From positions 930,001 to 994,000 of the forward strand of contig JAFKAC010000002.1 in assembly GCA_025766275.1 (NCBI GenBank): a DNA stretch of 64,000 nucleotides, in the 5' to 3' direction. The position numbers and the translations under genes were made by a program. The notes beneath the pieces were generated by a model. It searched no databases. It was not told the origin of the DNA and saw only the letters and a program-made list of their open reading frames with translations. This stretch comes from Lactarius indigo. Taxonomy: Eukaryota; Basidiomycota; Agaricomycetes; Russulales; Russulaceae. This document shows positions 1 through 10,853 of the stretch, one piece after another; the first letter of the stretch is position 1; every line of letters begins with the position of its first letter.

Positions 1-239
1 TTGTGCTTTTGTGCTTTGAATGCTTTAAACTCGACACGACGTGGTTCAGCCATTGCCATTTCCTAGTCGCTTTCCTCCTTTAACGTCTTCAACCGATAAG
101 GTCGGGAAGTCCAGGAGAGCGCCCTTCAAAAGCTTCGTCCATTTGATCACTCCAACGACGGCTCTGCGTGGTGGGGATTCTCTATTGTTTCAAGAGGACA
201 CATATACTACCACTAGCATAGCACCAGGATTTTTTCCGA

Positions 240-540
240 GGGCTTTGGAGGTACTGGTCATACTGGGGCTCATCTGCCGTTTCGCCGGAATCGGGTCTGG
301 CAATCCCACGCGACTCCAACGTCAGCAATGCAGAGAGAGAGAACTGGCTCTTCGTACCTCTCGTGACGAAGTGTGTGTACTAGATTTACGTCGAGAGCAC
401 GTTCAATCTTTGGATTAAAAGTGGCGGACCAGTTACTATCTTCTTTTTTGAACTCAGGAGGAACGCTAAGTAGATCTGGTTCAGTCATGAATCTGTTTTC
501 TTCGCGTGTTAGAGCGAGAGAACTCGTATCGTCGGGCAGC
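240..540 (-). pseudogene. Tup1-like corepressor fragment
   Basis: On the minus strand a short coding stretch reads PPEFKKEDSNW then FNPKIERALDV and LVHTLRHE. This matches the segment just before the WD40 propeller of fungal Tup1 corepressors, where PPELKKEGSDW, FNPKVKRVLDV and SLVHTLxHES are usual. A GT donor-like sequence follows the last motif, so it may be one exon. No WD40 repeats follow within the remaining 240 bases, and no Q-rich N-terminal tetramerisation domain was found upstream. The window edge cuts the 3' side, so it could be an edge-truncated gene rather than a relic. Several family-invariant positions are changed (Ser for Asp, Ala for Phe), which favours decay. Confidence 0.5.
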
Positions 541-1703
541 TCATTGAAGCGGACTATGGCACTGTTCCGGGAATGGATAGGCCACTGGCATTAGCGAAAA
601 GTGTCGCGGAGGAAGAAAGTGGTGGTAAACCTGGACTACCAGTCAAGATGCTATTGAGAGGGCGAGACACCTCATCGGAAGGTGTGACAGATGAGCTGGA
701 GTACTCTGGATTCCCTCGATTTGTACCAAGACATTGCTATATCGTGGCAAGAAATAGTACAAGTCGATCCGTCATTACCTCCGAATCCGAACTCGGAAGT
801 GACAGTGGGATCCGCATTGCAAGAACACAACCATAATTGCCGTCCCGGCCCGGTAAGAAATGCGGGTGTTTGGCCCGTCTTTTTTTGGTTCTTCAACTCT
901 CTGCCTGGAACGGCCATGACTCGCTCGGAGGATGTCTATGGCTTTTGACATGTTGGGATCGGCCTGCAGGCCAAGGCTAGGTAGGGCTGTACTGATGTAC
1001 CCCTATCAGCACGTATGTGACTTCAAGATATCTCGAGTCACGGCATTTGTATCTCAAGCTTGATCTCAAGTCACCCCGGGACTCTGGATTGACACTGCAG
1101 TACCAAATGCATCGAGTAATACACGCCTTCTCGGACTCTGCAATCCTCTTTCTTACTCTAAAAATCCCTCACCTGTTATGTCACACAGCTCTGAGCAGCT
1201 GACAGCCAACCGCTGAAGAGCATCTCAAAATTAGGATCTTGTGAACCCGCTACCCTTGCTCCAGCGCGAATTATTGCCATACTCTCTGTTGGCTACCTAT
1301 CTCCGGTGTGAATTGTACTCCTGTCGAGAAGATGTCGGGAAAATGGGCACCCAGTGTCACCCACGGGTACATACAGCGAGAGGCCTAACAAACTAATTCG
1401 AGTTGATGTGCACTGACCTGGGCTCTGCGCAATTGATTAGAGACGTTAAATCAGTCAACGGGAGTTTATCCTAGTTATCAACTCGTGGTGTCCATCGCCA
1501 CCTAGTTTGCACGCCCAATGCAGAGTTCCAGCTCACTCCATGGAGATACAACTACTTTGGCGTGCGCCCTCCATTGTTCGGCGTGCATCCGTTTCCCTCG
1601 CCCCCAAAATTGATCGCAGCGAACAGTTTAATGGCTAGATACCGATAAATTAGCGTCTCTCGGGGGGCTCGGGTGGCTGTAGCGTCAAGGGAACCACGCA
1701 CAC
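541..1703. other. No gene recognised
   Basis: Short open frames of 60-90 codons occur on both strands, but none shows a recognisable motif or splice-consistent continuation. Nothing further can be supported here. Confidence 0.5.
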
Positions 1704-3369
1704 TCAGAGAGTGACTGGGCTGGTGGTGGTGACAAAATCACTTTTCCCCTTTTCTGGGTCCGTGGGTGGAGGAAGTTCGTGAAGTCTAATCGATGTGCGA
1801 GTGCTGGTCGTCGACTGGGAGGGTCTTAGTTGGGAAGCGAATACGAGCCTACTCCCCCCGCGGTTGCCACCACTAGCAAGAGACGCGACATTTGCGCTGT
1901 CACCTAGGCTCCCAGGAGATGGATGGTCGCGGAAGTAGATGCGGTTGTTGAGGGTCACAAAGAGAGAATTGGAATACCTGCGGTTCCGGTGAGCATCACT
2001 AGGGGCGGTGATCAACACAGGAAATGCCGCTTACAGCTTCCCGATGACACCGGTCCTTTGATTGCCATCAACAAAACTTGAATGTGTGGCGATGGAATGA
2101 GAAAAACGTACGGGCAGGTGTAGTATATTTCGTTCTGGGGAGATCGTTTGTGGTCGGGGGTCAGCCGTAGGAAATGTTATCGATTCCCGACTTACGGGGA
2201 AAGCCACGTAGAGTATGAGTGAAACAATGGCCACGCTAGCTTTGGCAGCACGTAAGGTCAACAGGTCGCGACAAGTCATTTGAGCCATGACGTACCGGTT
2301 AATGAATTCGTTTCGATAGTGAGTCTCACCACACGCGGAAAAACGTAACTTGAGAACCGGCCTTCATTACCGCGCACTTGTCGTAGCTGTGGAACAGTTT
2401 CCCTCAATACCCAACAATATTGGCGTTGAGCCACATACTAGTAACGTCATCGCCACCGCAATCAGAACGTCCACCACAGCGCTGGTAACCAACCATAGCT
2501 AATGCAGAAAACCATCAGTCTGTGGGACGACTCGTCATAAATCGGAACACGTACGTATAGAGCTGACTTGATAACTGCATATCTTCCAAGTGTAGCAGAC
2601 TGGGCCATGCGTTAGATAAAATCGTCTGTAATTTGGCGTGACTAACTTTGATGCCGCCCCACGCCGCCCCAACCGCCTGTGCCACGGAAAGCTTCGGGAG
2701 AGAAGCGTGTAGCTTAGAAATAAAGCGGAGAGGAGTGAGGTACGTACGATGGCGATAATCAGACAGAGCCACCACATGCGTTTGTTCAAGGTCCAGATGC
2801 GATAGCAGAAAAATCCTTGGACGATGAGCGAGATGAATGCGTCTATTGTCGGACTATCTATGGCAGAGAAGTTGGAGTTTCTGAGGCGGTTTAAGTCGCC
2901 GAACCCAGCTATGAACCAATAGTAGACATCAGCCCCGGTGAGGGCCGTCTGAACCGTCTCAAAAAGAAAGACGAAATAGGCTGGTAAGATTGGGTTATAA
3001 GTAAGCTGAAAAGACGATCGTTTCGTTTCGAGGAAATCTTTGTTATACTCACCAAGGAACTTAATGGCTCGTCTATCGTCTGGAAAGTTGTAGCTATACA
3101 CATCTGCACACATCAGAGTTGGGTATCCAGACGTCACAAAAACAATTAGAAAACCTCACAAGTCTGCACACAAAGAACGCCATACAGCGTCCAATTGATC
3201 ATAGGGCCAAATAACTTGTGACACTACTGAGTACATCAGCAGGCTGATAGAAATAAGCTGCTCGTACAATAGGAGCAGTTCTAGGAATACAATCAGTAGA
3301 CATGCGGTCGCAGCACTCTCTGACTTACTCTCTGACGATATCCGGAGGAATTGAAGATGAGTTAGCCAT
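1704..3369 (-). CDS. DUF6534-type multi-pass membrane protein (copy 1)
   Basis: This is an agaricomycete integral membrane protein of unknown function. The start is taken at 3369 (MANSSSIPPDIV), because the plus-strand homologue at 22272 begins the same way and both are followed by a GTAAGT donor. Exons then give GPMINWTLYGVLCVQ (near 3160-3205), VYSYNFPDDRRAIKFL, FETVQTALTGADVYYWF and VQGFFCYRIWTLNKR (about 2775-3110), VDVLIAVAMTL (near 2470), IVSLILYVAFP (2200-2240) and YSNSLFVTLNNRIYFRD (1920-1980). The last three are the C-terminal transmembrane part that defines DUF6534. Several spaced hydrophobic helices are visible. No frameshift is certain, but some exon joints (2290-2520) are unclear, so it may be intact or slightly damaged. 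Its paralogue lies 20 kb away in the opposite orientation. Confidence 0.65.
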
Positions 3370-3399
3370 GACAACACGACAAGACCGAAAGGCAAAGTA

Positions 3400-4860
3400 G
3401 AATAATATAGTTTACGGGATCAAGGGTAGGCGGAACTGGAAGTCGGTATATATGCTCGTCCGTTCATCTTCACAGCCTGAGTTATGGAACCAATATAATA
3501 TCATAAAGGGTGATTGGGTGCCCGAGCGACGGTTTTCCCAATAAGTTACGTATCTGGTGTAGGGAAGGCGCATGAGAATTTGATGCCAGAAATTAAAAAT
3601 ATGATTGGACAATCGCACCTTGATTCTAGATCCACGTGCGTGGTTGGGAGTTGCGGTAGTAATAAATGTGCTTAATTCTGCGCCATGATAGGTGCGATCA
3701 GCGCACTGTTGGTAGACGCGCTGATTTGCTCGCCCTTTGAGGTGAAGTGAGTAAAGTGCGACCTAAGCGCCATGGATCCATGGAAATGGCGTGAGGGGTT
3801 ATCTTGATATCCTACGCTATTCCAAGACGGGGTACGGGATTAGGAGAAGGCGCTGCTGCAGAACCAAAATTATATAGATTACATAGAGAGCCCACCGAAG
3901 CTGCTGCACAGTGATGGTTCTCGTGCCAATGTGTCAACGAGAAAGCACGCCGAGAACGCCGACTCCGCTCCAACTTCTATTGTTATCTTGACTCACCACG
4001 TGGGGCACGCCTTCCATGTGAGTGTCAGCATCCATTTCTTAGGAGAATGCCCCCGAGTTAGAAGTAGTGAAGTATACCGGTGTGTGTAGGGAACTCAAGA
4101 GGGAACTTGAAGGAATTACAAAATAACTTAAAATTGTCAATATTCGATTATGGTATATAGTAGCCTCCAAAAACTATTGTTCAGTAAATCAAAATAATTA
4201 TTATAAACCGACTCGTAAGGAAGAAGGAACTGGGCACACTGCCATATTCTATAGTAATAATGTATTTGTATCACACCCGCTATGGGGAAGGGAGAAGGAT
4301 AGTGTCTTAGGATAGACGCGCTACCCCTATATGATAGCCACGACGTGTTGTGTACAAACAATATTTTGGTCGGAGTTTCATCATTAACTAGGACTCAGCC
4401 GGTTGATACCGACTGCTTCCAAACATATTCCCCTCTTGCGTTACCGATATAGTACTTTGGCAGGCACGGCCATCATGATGAAGCACGTCAGTCTGCGGCT
4501 GAGTAGAATCCAAGACTGAGTGCTGGCAAGAGGTGAAATTTGTCACGTAAAACTGCCTACAACGCCTTGTATAAGACACCGTATCGATTATGTATGTCTA
4601 TATTATGTAATTCAATGATTCAAGCACCAGCTGTTCGACGTTCAACCCGACTCTATGAAACGCTGTAGCACAGTTTGACGCACCCAGAACTTCCTCTTCT
4701 CTTAGTATTAACAGAACGTTCTCTGTTGTCATACCCGCTCGCAAGCCGCCAAAATAACCACTGCTACTGGTATCCCTTGCTTAACTGTCCACTTCGAAAC
4801 CAATAAACCCTCACTTGCTCTTCTGATGATGTCAGGGTTCGAAAGATGGGCTATGACCCC
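3400..4860. other. No gene recognised
   Basis: AT-richer sequence with only short, unrelated open frames on either strand. I see no protein motif, tRNA or structured repeat. Confidence 0.5.
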
Positions 4861-4879
4861 AATTTACAAGAATTCTCTC

Positions 4880-5570
4880 TCCTGAAATGATGATCTGTGA
4901 TGTTCTCGCGTTTTCTTGGTTCCTCTGTGCTCATCTTGGCGAAATGCTTTCTGTCGGGACTCAGGCGGAAAAAGGAGGCCACAACGAACTACGACGTTCC
5001 CGTCCACCCCAGTCCTGCACATAAAAAATTCCATCGTGCATCTCACGGTCTATTCAGTGATATTTCTCACCCATTGCCTACCGTGTAAACGACACCAATT
5101 GGTACTGCATAAGGTTCTCCCCATCCTCAGCCTTTCGGAAAAGGAGGCCAAGAAGCGAACTATATGCGGCACGACGCTCCCAGTGAACCGTTCCTTCGTC
5201 TCCTGGGAGGAAAGTGAGGTTCTCACTCGTTTCAAGGGTCGGAAAAACTGAAAACTTGCCGTACACCAGTTCAGGTTTTACGGCAATGCAAAAGTCCGTG
5301 GATCCGCAGGTCGCATCGTTCTATTCCGTAAATGCCTACTGTACCTGGTGATCAGTCCGTGCTAGCCGGCGAAAATCGCAATAGATTCCTCCGGGCCTTT
5401 CTTCAAATTACAACTTCGCACCAGCCCCAATTACTGTATATGGTGTATTGTAGCTTTTGTCAATTCCCTGTTATGGACTCCCGAAACCCTACCAGTATCC
5501 CAAGATTTCGATTACAACCAAATCGTCCTGAGCCTTTGATACCTCGCGAATCATCTCCCATCGAGATGAC
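4880..5570 (+). repeat. Duplicated block upstream of P450 (block X, copy 1)
   Basis: This block is related, in inverted orientation, to segments at 34450-35530, 35820-37100 and 39700-41000. Shared landmarks include a piece at 5535-5560 (a GAGCCTTTGATACCTCGCGA core), whose reverse complement occurs at 34685-34715, and a TTTTTCCGCCTGAG-like element (minus strand near 4960) matched at 35270. On the plus strand it encodes peptides such as LIPRESSP and LPVNRSF that recur in the other copies. It sits upstream of P450 copy 1 just as copies 2 and 4 sit upstream of P450 copies 2 and 3. It may be the remains of a gene of unknown function or an ancestral upstream region. Confidence 0.5.
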
Positions 5571-6023
5571 ATGAAACGCGTTCTCTTCGTGGTTAGCTCA
5601 GACGCATCGATGGTGAGATAGCGAAAGGAAGTCAGGGGCTATGTGATTGATTGACAGCTCTCAGCAGGAACATTTATGTATCCACTCGCCATTGATCTTT
5701 TGCTTGCTGGGCACGCTGCGCCACTCTTTCCATCAGGCCGTACTTATTAGGTGGGCTTATAACATTGATGCCCTAGAGGTATTCCAGAGGAGAAACGGGA
5801 ACTTACAGACAGGAGATCTCCGCTGCCTCCCTGGGAATCCTGCCTCTTTTTGGTACTACTTGTGTTCTTTGTAACGGAAGCTCCAGTTCTTGAGGACTTC
5901 TTTCCGCGGCGGCTATATCAGGTGACGTTCTTGCCGGGCGTTCCAGTAACTGCCGATGTACATCCCATTGAGAGGTCAAATTATAAAGAGAGACGCATAC
6001 GACGGAAATCCCGTGGACACCAA

Positions 6024-8286
6024 ATGGGCAACCAAATCACTACTCTACTTGCCCTTGTCGTCTTCCCCGCATTCCTTGCTTATGCTTATTACCGCCGGCG
6101 GAGCGACTTCCTGAGAAAACTTCGAGGTCCCGATTCATCCTCCTTTCTATATGGTGGACATGGATCCCTCCTCCGTGATAGTTCTGGCTCACTAGTAGTG
6201 CAGGAAACGACATTGAGGTTCACTACCAGAAGGAAGTGGGGGATCGCGAGTTCAAATGGGCGCGTGAATATGGAAATGTCTGGCGACAGCATGGGTGCCT
6301 TGGCGTGAGTCACCACTCAATTGAATGACATCTCCCGCTCATCTAGGCGCCATTACAGAGAGACATCCTGGTGGTAGCTGACCCAAAAGCACTGCGGTAC
6401 ATTCTTCACGTACCCGATTATCGCTTCGATAAGCCAAAGAATGTGCAAAAAACGATAGAACTGATGCATGGCAGGGGTCTCATTTGGGCCAATGGTTCGT
6501 GATTTAACTGGATAACCACGACTTTGCTCCGGCCAACAGGGGATCTTAAGGTGAAACACATCGACGCCAGCGGGGAATCATGAATCCAGCATTCTCAGCG
6601 CCGCAAATGAGAGCCTTTCTGCCGGTGTTCGAGAATTCGGCGTCTAAGGTTTATCGTGCCTTGCGCTGAATAGCACACGGACTAATGTTATCGTTAGCTT
6701 GCTCAGATATGGAAGGAAGGGGCAATTGCTGCTGACCCTTCTGGTCAACCAGTTATCAACGTGATTGAGTGGCTGTCGCGTACGACGCTCGACGTCATCG
6801 GAGAAGGTATGCCGGTTATCGCGCTCGCAGTATCATAGCCCTTATTAGTATTAGCTGGCTTTGGCTTTCGGTTTCGATCCCTCGATGGCCTCGAAAATCC
6901 GTTGCGCAAGCAGACTGAGAGCTTATCGTGAGTCACGACTGTTAGAGCCCGTTTACTTTCGAGTTGACGCTGTGCCACAGCAGGAACCTCGGCGCTTCCT
7001 CACAGTACGACCTCGTCTTCAGGACGCTTTGGGACTACATTCCGGGGCCGCTACTCGACCTTATTCGATACATGCCCACGTCTCGATACCGTGGGCTTCG
7101 TGGGTATTCGGCGTTCATGCGTAACTTCTCTCGGGGAATTATCGAGAAGAGCGTAATTGAAGGCGATGGGAAGGATGTCATGAGCGTGCTGCTACGGGCA
7201 AATGCGTCGGAAGATCCCAAGGGTAGACTATCCGACATTGAAATGGTTGACCAGATTTCGTACGTTGGACGTAGTCAACGGGTGGTGGTCTACCTACTAA
7301 CCGTTCTTATTAGTACTATCCTCTTCGCTGGACATGACACAACCGCTCTCTCCCTAACGTGGTATTTCTATGAGATCGCGAGAAACCCTGAAATTCAAGA
7401 GCGCGTGCGAGAGGAGATTGCAGCCATACGTGCAAAGAAAGGCGGCGAAGCACTATCAGCGGCGGATCTCGAGGGCATGGCATACACTCTGGCAACTCTC
7501 AAGGTATATTTATGCTATAAATGGCGTGTTCTCCTTACTAAGGTGTCCCTTTGTAACATAGGAGGCGCTAAGATTACATCCAATAGTTTATGTGGTTCCT
7601 AGGAAAGCTAGTCGAGACGACGTGATACCTCTAGCCTCCCCAATAGTTACAAAATCAGGCGAACAAGTCTCTTCGATTCGCGTCAGGAAAGGAACGTCAA
7701 TTATCATCAATATCAGCGTATACAATCGGTGAGACACGCATGGCATCAAGACTATAGTCGCACTTACGACCGTGGCCTCAGACTTCCGGAGATCTGGGGC
7801 GCAGACGCAAATGAGTTCAACCCGGAGCGTTTCATGAACATTGACAAATCTAAACATTTAAATATTGGTGTCTTTGGTAATTCGTGAGTATGATCGGTCC
7901 CTTTCGAGCTGTTTCAACTTACGGCCCTGTAACTGAATGCAGGTTGACTTTCTGTGAGCGCCGCCCCCCTTCATTTGCCCGTCTGTATCCTGAGCTATTT
8001 GCTTCATAGCGGGTGGTGCGCGTGGGTGCATTGGATGGAGACTCGCGTATGTCCTTGTTTTGTCGAAACTTTCTTCAGACAACATTCCTTAACCACGAGC
8101 GTCCTCTATAGAGTCCTTGAGATGCAGACCATTATTGTCACACTCCTCGAGAATTTTGAATTCTCCCTTCCCCCTCAAACCGAGGAAACACGGATCTATC
8201 GCAAACCAGCTGGTCTCATGAAGCCCATGGTGGAAGGCCGAAAAGGAGGATGGATGGGCCTTATGGTGAAGTCTCTAGAAGAGTGA
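6024..8286 (+). CDS. Cytochrome P450 monooxygenase (copy 1)
   Basis: A class II, ER-anchored P450 using NADPH-P450 reductase; its substrate is unknown. It starts MGNQITTLLALVVFPAFLAY, a membrane anchor, followed by the basic-proline hinge RKLRGPDSSSFLYG. Joining exons at GT-AG sites gives WxxHG-type C-helix context (VWRQHGCLG), THRRQRGIMNPAFSAPQM, the I-helix AGHDTT (near 7335), the K-helix EALR (7563), the PERF region (ANEFNPERFMN, near 7815) and the haem loop FSGGARGCIGW. The haem loop is assembled across introns at about 7950 and 8010-8045. The C-terminus MVKSLEE ends at 8286. All key motifs are present and every joint I followed keeps frame, so it is probably functional, with roughly a dozen short introns. 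Copies 2 and 3 lie inverted at 31.9-34.2 and 37.3-39.6 kb. Confidence 0.85.
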
Positions 8287-9161
8287 AACGAAACTCCAGA
8301 TTGTTCCTGCATTGTGTAGGTGAATCCACCTGTAATGGGACCCTTGACCCTCGTTCTTACGTTCTCAATTCAGCTCCAGCCTACATAGTCATAACTGATA
8401 AGGAATGGGGCATACTAGCTTTTAAAGACAAATAAATAGTCCATCGATCCCTCCCCGCTCATGCACTCAGCTAGAGCACCTAGAATTATTCTTTTGAACT
8501 TGAGCGCCGTCTATACGTTTCGCTGTACAGCGCTATTTGGATGCAACCTATCCAGTAGCTACGGATCACTCGCACAGGCGCTCCTTCGTGGACAACAAAC
8601 AGCCCATGGCCCAATGTGGTCGGAGGAGATCGCAAACTCTAAGGGCTAGGACGCGTAATTCTCTTGCTGTAGATGCGATCAAAATATTGCTACCGAGAAG
8701 CTAGTAGGGTATCAAAGGCAGAACCAACGATATGGTCTGAAGCTTGGAGTGTTTCATTGAGTGCGCCGCTGTAATCTATCAGTATAAAAGTTCCTGTGGG
8801 AAACAATAGAGAACTCATGAAACTTGTACAGCCTGAATATATCGCGACGTGATGCACAGGTTCTCCCGTATCAATGGTGTCAATGTAGGGAAGTTCTTGG
8901 CGGTCAGACTCTGAGACCGCTTTAAAACCAGGAACGGGCAGCAACGACCCAGCGATATGCGATCTAGTGAACACCAATAGAGAGCAACTTTGCCTGCAGC
9001 CTGACCAGATTCGCCGCTGAAGCGCTGAAGTCGAGGGTTTACGCGAGGTAGCGGAGAGCGGAAGTTCCCGGCTAGGGCGTCCAGCTGTTCCCCAACGCTT
9101 CGGATCCGACAGCTCACCTTACTCTTGCTCATCGTTTTCAACTTTCCCTTTCCCCCTCAAC
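8287..9161. other. Intergenic region before PDH E1 alpha
   Basis: Two overlapping minus-strand open frames (8690-8977 and 8815-9141) have no recognised motif and are probably chance. The last 100 bases are pyrimidine-rich (CTTTCCCTTTCCCCCTC) directly before the PDH start, as is common in basidiomycete promoters. Confidence 0.4.
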
Positions 9162-10649
9162 ATGTCCTCCCTCGCTCGACTTCGTTCTCGTGTTCTGCCA
9201 ACAGCACGGCAATTTACAGTGAGCAGTTTATAGTTCGAGAGAGCCTTTTAGATTCTTACGCTACGTATCAGCCTTTTGCTCGCTCGTTACAAACCTCTGC
9301 AGACACGACACTGCTCAGCCAGTCACTACCAGAGGATGGCTCAACTCCTTTTTCCGTGAAGCTACACGAAGACTCTTTTAGGGCTTACAACACCGACGCA
9401 CCTTCCCTTGACGTCGAAGTAACAAAAGACAGTCTGCTTAAACATTACCAAACTATGGTCACGATGCGTCGCATGGAGCAGGCTGCTGATGCATTGTACA
9501 AGAGCAAGCTCATCCGTGGGTTCTGTCATCTTGCCATTGGCCAGGTGCGCAATTTTGCGGATGGGTTGCCTCTGACGTATCACTCGCGTCCTGACTTTAT
9601 TTCTGTAGGAAGCCGTCTCGGTCGGTCTAGAGTCGTCTATAACCAAGGATGATATGGTCATCACCGCCTATCGTTGTCATCCATTTGCCGTTCTTCGTGG
9701 TGGCACAATTACTGGTGTTCTTGGCGAGCTCCTCGGTCGTCAGGTCGGCATGTCCAACGGGAAGGGTGGCTCAATGCACATTTTCACCCCACGCTTCTTT
9801 GGTGGAAACGGTATCGTGGGTGCGCAAGTCCCCGTCGGCGCCGGTATCGCATTTGCGCAGAAATACCTCGAGCGGCCCTCCGCCACGTTCGCTCTCTACG
9901 GTGACGGCGCGAGTAATCAGGGTCAGGTCTTCGAGGCATTCAACATGGCCAAGCTGTGGGACCTCCCCTGCGTGTTTGTGTGCGAGAACAACAAATACGG
10001 AATGGGTACCTCTGCCCAGCGCAGCTCGTCCAACACCGAGTACTTCACGCGTGGAGACAAGATCCCCGGCATCCAGGCGAACGGTATGGATATCATCGCT
10101 TCGGCGCAAGCGGTCAAATATGCGCGTGATTGGGTAATTGCGGGCAAGGGCCCCCTCCTCCTCGAGTTCGTGACTTACCGCTATGGTGGCCATTCGTGCG
10201 TACTCGTCGTTCTCGACCACGAGAGGTTCTGATAACGAAAATTAGCATGTCGGACCCGGGTACAACATACCGTACGCGTGAGGAGGTGCAGCGTATGCGG
10301 TCAACACAGGACCCGATCCGCGGTCTCCAGCGCTACATTGAAGAATGGGGCGTCGCAACCGACGCGGAGCTCAAAGCGAGTAGACCCCAAAACTCTTCTT
10401 CCGAATTCTGACAAATAAACGCGCATATAGGCAATCGATAAAGCGGCCAAGGAGGAGGTTGACAAGGCCGTTGAGCAAGCTAAGGCTTCACCCGAGCCAC
10501 GAGCTGAGGACCTCTGGACCGACATCTACTACAAGGGTACTGAGCCACCGCTCATGCGCGGACGTGAGCGTGATGAGGTGTGTTCATATTCGGAAAGCTC
10601 TCCCGAGTAGCGTGCTGATCAGCTCATTTCGCAGGTCCACGTTTACTAA
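9162..10649 (+). CDS. PDA1: Pyruvate dehydrogenase E1 component subunit alpha, mitochondrial
   Basis: Forms the E1 alpha2-beta2 heterotetramer of the mitochondrial pyruvate dehydrogenase complex and uses thiamine diphosphate to decarboxylate pyruvate. Six exons join in frame: 9162-9218, 9272-9544, 9609-10195, 10246-10375, 10431-10577 and 10635-10649, giving 402 residues, the usual length. The N-terminus MSSLARLRSRVLPTARQ is an Arg/Ser-rich transit peptide. Visible landmarks are MRRMEQAADALYK, the RCHPFAVLRGG region, GKGGSMHIF, the ThDP/Mg motif beginning GDGASNQGQ and ending ENNKYGMGT, and the phosphorylation-loop area YRYGGHSMSDPGTTYR, where the conserved serines follow the His. The fourth intron has a GC donor. 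Start and stop agree with family limits. Confidence 0.95.
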
Positions 10650-10853
10650 AAAAGGCGGGATTTGAGGCCTTTGCTAGACTTTTTTTATCATAATTACAGT
10701 ACCATCTCTGCTGCTAGTTGTAGACCGCCGTAGCACGGCTCCCTGACAGCTCAAGCTCAAGTTTTGCTGCTGCATGATCTTGCATGATATCCATTGGAAC
10801 ATGTTCGCTTTCATTTTGTGTCGAAATCAAGGTATCACTCTTGTGCAGCGCAT

